Positions 57,301-64,000 of a stretch of DNA of 64,000 bases are shown in pieces. Under the pieces are notes generated by a model. The model had not been told where the DNA came from and made no database searches. It saw only the letters and a list, made by a program, of their open reading frames with translations. Both the position numbers and the translations under genes were made by a program. This DNA comes from Primula veris (Eukaryota; Streptophyta; Magnoliopsida; Ericales; Primulaceae), in NCBI GenBank assembly GCA_963682055.1, contig OY821745.1, positions 6,517,501 to 6,581,500 on the forward strand, read 5' to 3'. Each line of letters starts with the position of its first letter. The stretch's first letter is position 1.

Positions 57301-59688
57301 TTTTTTTACAATACTGCCTTGCAATATGTCCCTGCCTCTCTCTCTCCGACTTTGCTTTGTCTTGGGGAGACCTCTCTCTCTCTCTCTTTCCATCTTCTTC
57401 ATTTTCCAGATAGAATGTTTTCTTCTTTAGCTCCTTTTTTCTCTCTCTAAAACCAAAGATGCGAGTAGCTTATTTTTCTTATCCTAATTACTCTCTCTCC
57501 CACTGACAATCTTAGTCTTTCTGTCAGGAAAATTTTGGAGAATTTATAAGGTTCAGTTTGTAAGGGGAACTTCTCTTTGTATCTTCAGCAAATTGATCGT
57601 ATTGCACCCCTTAATGTGACGGTTTTTTGTCAACTGGCTGATTTGTGTCAATTATTTGGTGAATTAATATGGAAACTGGGACAATGTAATTGCGATAAAA
57701 ATTGGGGCGATCCAAGTAGTTGGAACTTGGATGTTTCCTGGAAACTAGATATTTAATTTGTTATGGTTTATTGTGATAAACCAGCTTGATGGTTACCAAA
57801 TGCGTCTTATAACATAAGTAACACCAAATAGCAAGCTTTCTAACTTTCTCAAGAAGATACATATTTTAGCAATTTAGCTGCAACCACTTTTTCTTTTTGG
57901 AAAGTTAAGCTGCAACCTCATGAACCCTTATCACATCTTTTTCTTGATTTTAGTAATTATGTTATCGCATTCTTTTGCTGAGCTTAAAAGGACTTACTAG
58001 TCTGGTATGACACTGGCCTAGCGTTTGATTTCTACCTTTTCTACTTTAAAACGTACACCACATGCTTCAAATCTTCTACTTAACAATTCTCGAGAGCTAT
58101 TCTTTAATTTTTTCCTTGTACCTGGACAAAATCTTGGCCGTTCAGAGTAACCAGAAGTTAATTTGCATTTATTACCCTTACTTTCTAGTTATCATTAATA
58201 TCGTCCTTGGGGTTAAAAGAGTATTTATATCTTGCCCACTTCACAGATGTTTGGAATCATGCAAAAACTATACTTATGTAAAACCTTGAAGTTTGAGGTT
58301 TTAATGTTTTTTTTCCTCGAGGGATTCGATCTGCCACTTATTCAAGTTTGGATCAATATATACAATGATTGCACTTTGAATTCATGGTTTTGCAGGGGAT
58401 GGCTGGGATATGCATGTGCACTCTTTCTCATTTTTATGGCAATATTCATGGTGATTTGTCGCTTTTTTAGCCAAGGTGTCGACGAACTCAAAGTTGAAGT
58501 GCCTCCATCAATGAGTGCTGTTGAGCAGCTTTTAGCTGTTCAAAATGTTATCTCTCAATCCGAAGAATTTATCCAAGATGGAAATATTGTCCTTTTAAAA
58601 ATCCGAGGCTTACTCTTGTCCATTTTCCCACAGGTACAATAATTATACCAAAATTTCCCCGTTTGCTATTTTTCAAATTTTCATTGGTCCCAGATGTCTT
58701 CCTGAAACTGCCTTTAAATATTGTTTTAAAATTAAACTTAGGCTGAAATGGCAAATAACACTCATGTGCTTGAGTGATTTGCAAATAATTCCAATGTACT
58801 TCAGTTACCAGCAATTAATCCTCACGTGCTACTAAATCTTTACCAACTTTAAGATGGCATAATTTTGTGTTGGATGGTCCAATTCGATAACTTTGTTACA
58901 TATTCCTATTACTTGTTCTTTTTGCCTACGGATTGGAAGCAGCCAATTGCAGGTTGAAATTGGCTTATTGTGGAATAGGTGCGGTTTCCAGGTCGATTAT
59001 GAGTTTTTTCAGAAAGTTGCTATAATTGATTTATTTTTCTCAATTGTTATCTTGCAATCATCGATATCGACAAAATACTTTTTTACCAAAACGATAATTG
59101 TCCAGAATAGAACAATTGACTTTTTCTGTCAACGACTATCTTGCAGTCTTAAATGCTCGTGTCAGAACTACAGTAGTCCAATATGGATTATCAAACACGA
59201 ATATGTGCTTTTTTAAAATTGATCGTGGAGGTTGGTTGTTAAATTTGACAGCAAGGGGGTGCTAATTGTTAGTAAATACATGAGGATTATCTGCAGAAGA
59301 CCCTGGGGAATTTTCATATATGTTTAAAATTTTATATCGGTGCTTGCCTGACAAGGTGCTACTGTGCTAGGGTCATCTGATAAACCTCATCTAATGATTG
59401 TTCTTTTCCATGCATTATTTGGTTAATAATACAAGGTCTTTATTCTTTATCTATTTTCAGGCAAGTGAGAAGTTTGCGTTTGTTCTTGTGGTCGCAGCGT
59501 TGATGCTTGTCTTCTTTCCTATAAAATATATAATTTTACTTGTGTTTTTGGGGACATTTACGCAATACTCGCCCCCTAGAAGAGCAGGAACAGAGCGGTT
59601 TGAGAGGAGAATGAGAGAGTGGTGGTTCAGTATACCAGCAGCTCCAGTTGTTCTTGAGAGAATGAAAGAAGATAAAAAGAGACGATAG
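51389..59688 (+). CDS. DUF639 family membrane protein (At1g48840/At3g18350-like)
   Basis: Nine exons: 51389-51579, 51984-52218, 52684-52853, 54197-54339, 54812-54989, 55524-56100, 56970-57082, 58396-58633 and 59461-59688. All phases fit and the product is 690 residues, the usual length of the long DUF639 plant proteins. A GRAM/PH-like stretch (about 238-305) contains ISAWPGRLVLTDHALYFEA. Near the C-terminus there is a hydrophobic segment (about 538-560, YACALFLIFMAIFMVI) and a long hydrophobic hairpin (about 620-647), then a basic end KEDKKRR, consistent with a membrane-anchored protein with cytosolic N-terminus (inference). The biochemical role of the family is not established as far as I know. 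The start at 51389 (AAAGATGG) has a good context. The gene follows a tandem-repeat-rich leader and the Copia 3' LTR. Confidence 0.92.
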
Positions 59689-61523
59689 CTGTAAATACTA
59701 GCAACATATGTACATTCTTGAGAGCTGAATAATGTTGAAGTCTGTATCGGATATTCTAGTTGTAATAATGTGAAAATTTTATTTAGAAATTTAGCAATGT
59801 TTACTACCAACCAAGGCCATGATTTACTAATATTAGAGTATATATTTACTAATAGAGTGTCGGATATTCTATGTCTACAATGCGCAAAGCGAATTCTGAG
59901 CGGAAATATATCGCCTAGTGTCTAGTCCCGTTTAATCACCGCCTAATCTACTACGTGCCTAGGCTCCGTCTGGAGTGGTTCCGTCTAAATTTGCCTTTTA
60001 GAACACTGATTTTGAGTGTTTATGAGCCGACTTACTGATTTATAGGACAAACCTTATTTCCCTGAAAATGTACGACCCATTGAATTTCTACATAAAAGAA
60101 GAATGGCTGTTGAATTAAAACTTCCCAGTTCCATATTATCTAAATCGGAATTGGCGTCCCAGACTCCCTCTTAGTATATGAGGACTACTCAAGAAACTCC
60201 ATTTGTTTAGCATTAAAGGGTGAGATTCAATTAGTACATAATTAGGGAAACAAACATGAACAAAATGGGCCATATATATATATATATATATGTAAAAATT
60301 TAGATTTATAACACAATAAAAATTCAAATAAAAATATAGAACATTAACTGTGTCTATCTTAAATTTAATTACTTATATCAACATTTATTTATATATTATA
60401 TATAAATATATAAGAGTTTATTTTTATAACACAATAAAAACTCAAATAAAAATATAGAACCCTAGTTGTGACTGGTCTAAATTTATATATTAATTAAAAT
60501 AAAAAAACAATTGATTGTAATCATATTTTTAATAAAAGCGGTACATTAAATGAGATTTAATCTATTACTTTTTTTCCTTTTATAATATATTTTATTACAA
60601 GCATTTTATAAATTACAAAAAGAAATCCAAAGGTGCATAAGGAAATAGTCTGAGTACTCTCCATACAGGAGAGTCTGACTCCCCTTATGATCTAAAAATA
60701 CTTTCTTTAAAAAACATGTAATAAGTGGCAATTTTTTTTAAAAATAACTTTAATTAGCTAATATTATAATGACTCGGTTTTTCGATCAGACCGTTACCGT
60801 CTGCTTTCTACCACCAATACTATCCATTTTGGTCAAATTTCGTTCATGCTTCTTGGGCCGTCTTACTACTTGAAAAAGTATTAGTGATAAATGAGGAATT
60901 GCTACCTTATATACCATATATCTACTACATATCTAGGCGACGTGCCACTCATATTTAATACCGTATTTTACTATGAAAATCCGGATTATTACAAATATCA
61001 TTTTACCATTTCAATCAAAATTGATTTATAAGACATTTTTTTTGATAAATTTTCAAAATATCGTGTTGAAACGAATAAGTAATACGTCAATCATACGAAT
61101 ACAACTAAAATAATATCAATATTTATTTAAATTCTAAAACTGATACTAAAAAATCTATTAAAATTTTAAAATGTGTGATTTTTTATTTTATTTTCAAGTT
61201 AAAAATAAGTGCATATATGATATATCAATGCTCTTAAAAAAAAATAGGAAGTTATAATGATAAGAAATAAATACTACCAAAAACCCATAAAAAACAATCT
61301 TATTCATCATTTCTTTACCTGGTTACTATAACATAATTAACATTACAATTTAAAGATTAAATTATTTACTTTTAACATAAAAAAAACAAAAAAAAAACAG
61401 GAAGTAAATAGTAGTAATAAACTATTAATAATAAGAACAAATACTATAAAAATCCCACAAAATTAAAAATCTTATCCATCATCTTCTTCACCAAAACTCT
61501 CTCTCTCTCTCTCTAACTCAACA
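59689..61523. other. Intergenic region between DUF639 and CFM3-like genes
   Basis: AT-rich. It contains the GATTAGGCGG repeat (copy B), a (TA)n tract near 60271-60291, and two ~120-bp tandem units (about 60300-60355 and 60420-60475) sharing TTATAACACAATAAAAA and CAAATAAAAATATAGAAC. A (CT)n stretch at about 61497-61514 lies in the probable 5' leader of the next gene. No further gene is seen. Confidence 0.5.
59870..60000 (-). repeat. Dispersed repeat with GATTAGGCGG core (copy B)
   Basis: Inverted relative of 30150-30290, sharing AGACGGA, CCTAGGC, GATTAGGCGG and CACTAGGCG in the same order on the minus strand. Confidence 0.45.
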
Positions 61524-63003
61524 ATGGCAGCCACATCCACAGCGAGACTAAACCCTTCACTCCCTCTCCTCCGTCGCCACGTCATCTTCCGCCTCCGTTA
61601 CTCTCTCTCTAAACCCTTCTCCTCTCTCCCACCTCCAAACCACAACAAAATTAATAACATAAACAACAAATTTTTAACAAAATCCCCGAATTGGCTAACC
61701 CATTGGCCAAACCTAGAATCCGACCCGACTCAATACCCGAATACCCGAACCTTGGCCCGCTCCACACCCGGTGGAGCTATCGAACGGATAGTTTTGAGGC
61801 TGAGGAACCTCGGGTTAGGGTCCGATGACGAGGATGATGAGGGAGAAGGTTTAGAGAGAGAGAGGGTTAGTCCTTCAGGGGACGAGAGGTTAGGGGATTT
61901 GCTTAAGAGAGATTGGGTTCGACCCGATCGGATGATGCTTGAAGAGGGGGAAGATGATGGTAAATTTACATATTTATCCATATCACATTACTTTTGCAAT
62001 TAATTTATGGGTATATTTGGAAACTAGGTTGAAAATTAGCAAGAGGGGGAACTTAACTATACTTTTTTTTCTTCCAAAGTCACCGATTTCACCATTTTGT
62101 TATATATTTACTTTTAAGAAAAATTTGATTTTCATGTTTTTATAACTTTTTGGGTATGTTATTGTTTATTTAACACTGTTTTGCATTTTAAAGAGATGTA
62201 ATTGAAAAAAAATATAAATGTTTAATTTCTTATTTGTTTCAAGTTATAAATAAATAGAATAAGTGGTGGTTAAAAAAGGTTGAAAAAATCAATGATTTAC
62301 TAAGGAACACAAGGTAGTGTTAGGCTAGCTATAAAAAAAAAAAGTTTGGCATACCTTGTCCGAAAATTAGGGTAGATGTCCCTTACATTGGGTGGATTTG
62401 GACTTATAGATTGGAATGGGGAAAAACAACTTCGTTTTGCAAAAAAGTTTTGTTGTTGTTGTTTATTTCCATTTTTTGCGTTGGGACCGGCGACTAAACT
62501 AACTGGCTTACAGAACTACCGACCCTTCTTCCGTGGGAGAGGAGAGAGAGTGATAAATAGTCTCTTCTTGCATTGTATCAATTAAGGGGGAAAAAAACAA
62601 CTTCGTTTTGCAAAAAGAGAAAAAAAGAATTGTTTATTTCTATTATTTTTTGTGTCTATTCAGGGACGGCGACTAAACTAACTGGCTTATTTGGCTTACA
62701 GAAGAATCGACCCTTCTTCCGTGGGAGAAGAGAGAGAGTGAGGAGAGAGAGGGAGGAGAGAGGGTGAAGAGGAGGGCAGTGAAGGCGCCGACGTTGGCGG
62801 ACTTGACAATAGAGGACGGGGAGCTGAGGCGGTTGAGGAGGGAGGGGATGGGAGTTAGAGAGAGGGTGTCGGTGGCGAAGGCGGGGGTGACGGGGGCAGT
62901 GGTGGAGAAGATGCATGACCAGTGGAGGAGATCCGAGCTCGTTCGGCTCAAGTTTCATGAGAGCTTGGCTCATGATATGAGGACTGCTCATGAGCTTGTT
63001 GAG
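61524..63003 (+). CDS. CFM3: CRM-domain splicing factor, CFM3-like (5' part, runs off window)
   Basis: Two exons, 61524-61959 and 62702-63003 (phase 1 junction), give the first 246 residues; the remainder lies beyond 64000. The N-terminus is Ser/Arg/Leu-rich without acidic residues, as in a plastid or mitochondrial transit peptide. Then come IERIVLRLRNLGLGSDD, RLGDLLKRDWVRPD, LLPWE (150-154), APTLADLTIEDGELRRLRR (174-192) and the start of the first CRM domain (KAGVTGAVVEKMHDQW, LVRLKFHE, AHDMRTAHELVE). These linker motifs characterise CFM3-type proteins, which bind group II introns and promote their splicing in chloroplasts, and for CFM3 also in mitochondria. The GxxG RNA-binding loop is not in the window. 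Segments covering both edges of exon 2 are duplicated in the flanking introns. Confidence 0.85.
62417..62560 (+). repeat. Duplicated acceptor and 5' end of CFM3-like exon 2 (decoy)
   Basis: Positions 62417-62551 repeat 62586-62741: AACAACTTCGTTTTGCAAAA, ACTAAACTAACTGGCTTACAG and CGACCCTTCTTCCGTGGGAG occur in both. The copy keeps a usable acceptor (CAG at 62511-62513). Read in the gene's frame it gives ELPTLLPWERRESDK and then TAG at 62558-62560, so use of this site would truncate the protein. Confidence 0.85.
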
Positions 63004-64000
63004 GTGTGTTTGTTTTCTCACCTTTTTATGTGCTTGCTTTTTTGGTGAGGTTGTTTCTTGCGGAAGTTATTGTTTTGTACGTAGTTTCGGACTTTATTAG
63101 TAAGAACCCATGATGGTGTTTCTTGTTTAAGATTTGGTACACATCAATGTAGAATTTTTAACTAGCATCAGACAATTAAATACAAGTAGCAAAAATGTGT
63201 GTTTTCTCACTTTTTATGTGCTTGCTTTTTTGGGTTGTTTCTTGAATGGTTACTTACGCTTGGTTGGGTTCGGATTTGTAAGCAAGTAAGATGGCTTATT
63301 AAGGGCTGAGAAAATATTTGAACAATATTTGAAGTTGTTAAGGGATTGAACAACTCCATGGTTTTCCAACAGAAAGCTCTTAGGCTTAAAAATTGAATCT
63401 TTAATCTTTCTGAACTATCGGAGATAAGAGCTTATTAGGGCTAGTTACACGAGACCTTGGCTCGTGATATGAGGACTGTTAATGAGCTTGTTGAAGTTTG
63501 TTATGTGAATTTTATGTGTTTTTTTGGTTGTTTGGTGAGGTTGTTTCTTGCGGAAGTTATTGTTTTATACGTAGTTTCGGACTTAGTCAGTAAGAACCCA
63601 TGATGGCGTTTCATATTTAAGATTAGGTAGGTGTCAATGTAGAAATTTTGAGTACATCAGACAATAAAAAACAAGTAGAAAAGAGAGGAAGCATCACTGA
63701 GCATTATTGAGCATCTGTACTCAATTTTAGAAGAGATTTTATCCTATGATTTCTTTGAATAAAGTCTCAAACTTTGTATGATGAAATCTCACGGCTGCGT
63801 AGGACAGGACCAAGAAACTAGGGAGAAAAATAGAGAGAAACTTACTAGAGTTAGGGAGGAAAGAGAGACTGACTTGAGAGAGAGGGCCAGAGGGGAAACT
63901 CAACTTTACTGCATAATGCTAAACCCTTAAAGGTTTAAAGATTATACTCTCATCATTGTACTAAAATATAATGTTCCTAGTTGTTATGGCTTGTATAGAT
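63004..64000 (+). other. CFM3-like intron 2 (incomplete)
   Basis: No further CRM exon appears before the window ends. It contains the duplicated exon-2 end (63438-63681) and a partial third repeat of the post-donor sequence (63196-63252, TTTTATGTGCTTGCTTTTTT). Confidence 0.6.
63438..63681 (+). repeat. Duplicated 3' end of CFM3-like exon 2 plus donor (decoy)
   Basis: Repeats 62958-63198: CTTGGCTCRTGATATGAGGACTG, GAGCTTGTTGA, GGTTGTTTCTTGCGGAAG and GTAGTTTCGGACTT occur in both, 480 bp apart. The donor changed from GAG/GTGTGT to GAA/GTTTGT, which is weaker. Confidence 0.85.

Noticed and set aside
58745..59320. TIR element in DUF639 intron 8
   Set aside because: The inverted similarity (CATGAGGATTA-like) is short and imperfect and no target duplication was found.

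Overview
The window is nuclear DNA of a flowering plant, almost certainly a eudicot. Evidence: AT-rich intergenic DNA, genes with many short introns at consensus GT/AG sites, a DUF26-clade-type receptor-like cytoplasmic kinase, a BEE/CESTA-type bHLH, a DUF639 membrane protein, a CRM-domain splicing factor, nuclear tRNA-Asn genes and Copia, Helitron, CACTA, Mutator-like and Harbinger-like elements. The gag of the youngest Copia resembles elements I associate with asterids, especially Asteraceae; that placement is inference.

Layout. (1) 1-17.9 kb holds a tandem duplication of a kinase gene. Copy 1 (328-11026, five exons, 374 codons) looks intact, but its first intron carries a 5.9-kb antisense Copia element (1109-7050) and an antisense tRNA-Asn. 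Copy 2 (13698-17332) is a pseudogene: the catalytic loop is deleted across a 7-bp microhomology, there are frameshifts, and a 146-bp solo LTR sits in the last exon. A second, identical tRNA-Asn follows at 18.3 kb. (2) 18.3-30.4 kb is mostly intergenic around one intact six-exon bHLH gene of the BEE1/BEE3/CESTA group (21733-24290). (3) 30.4-48.8 kb is a transposon block. Two decayed Copia elements of one family lie head to head (30421-36675 minus, 42128-48810 plus), each with a roughly 300-bp Helitron next to its 5' LTR, also mutually inverted. The 4.7 kb between the Helitrons holds foldback and TIR elements, one with a perfect 9-bp target-site duplication. (4) 48.8-59.7 kb is a nine-exon, 690-codon DUF639 gene preceded by about 2 kb of nested tandem repeats (277-bp units, then degenerate ~135-bp units) that probably lie in a 5'-UTR intron. 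The nearby Copia LTR points towards it and has a TATA box. (5) 61.5-64 kb is the 5' part of a CFM3-like gene for organelle intron splicing. Both edges of its second exon have been duplicated into the flanking introns.

The four protein-coding loci have unrelated jobs (kinase signalling, brassinosteroid-type transcription control, membrane function, plastid/mitochondrial RNA splicing) and form no pathway. The main interest is genome structure: dated and nested insertions, an inverted retroelement pair, and duplications that copied splice sites. I found no previously undescribed functional system.
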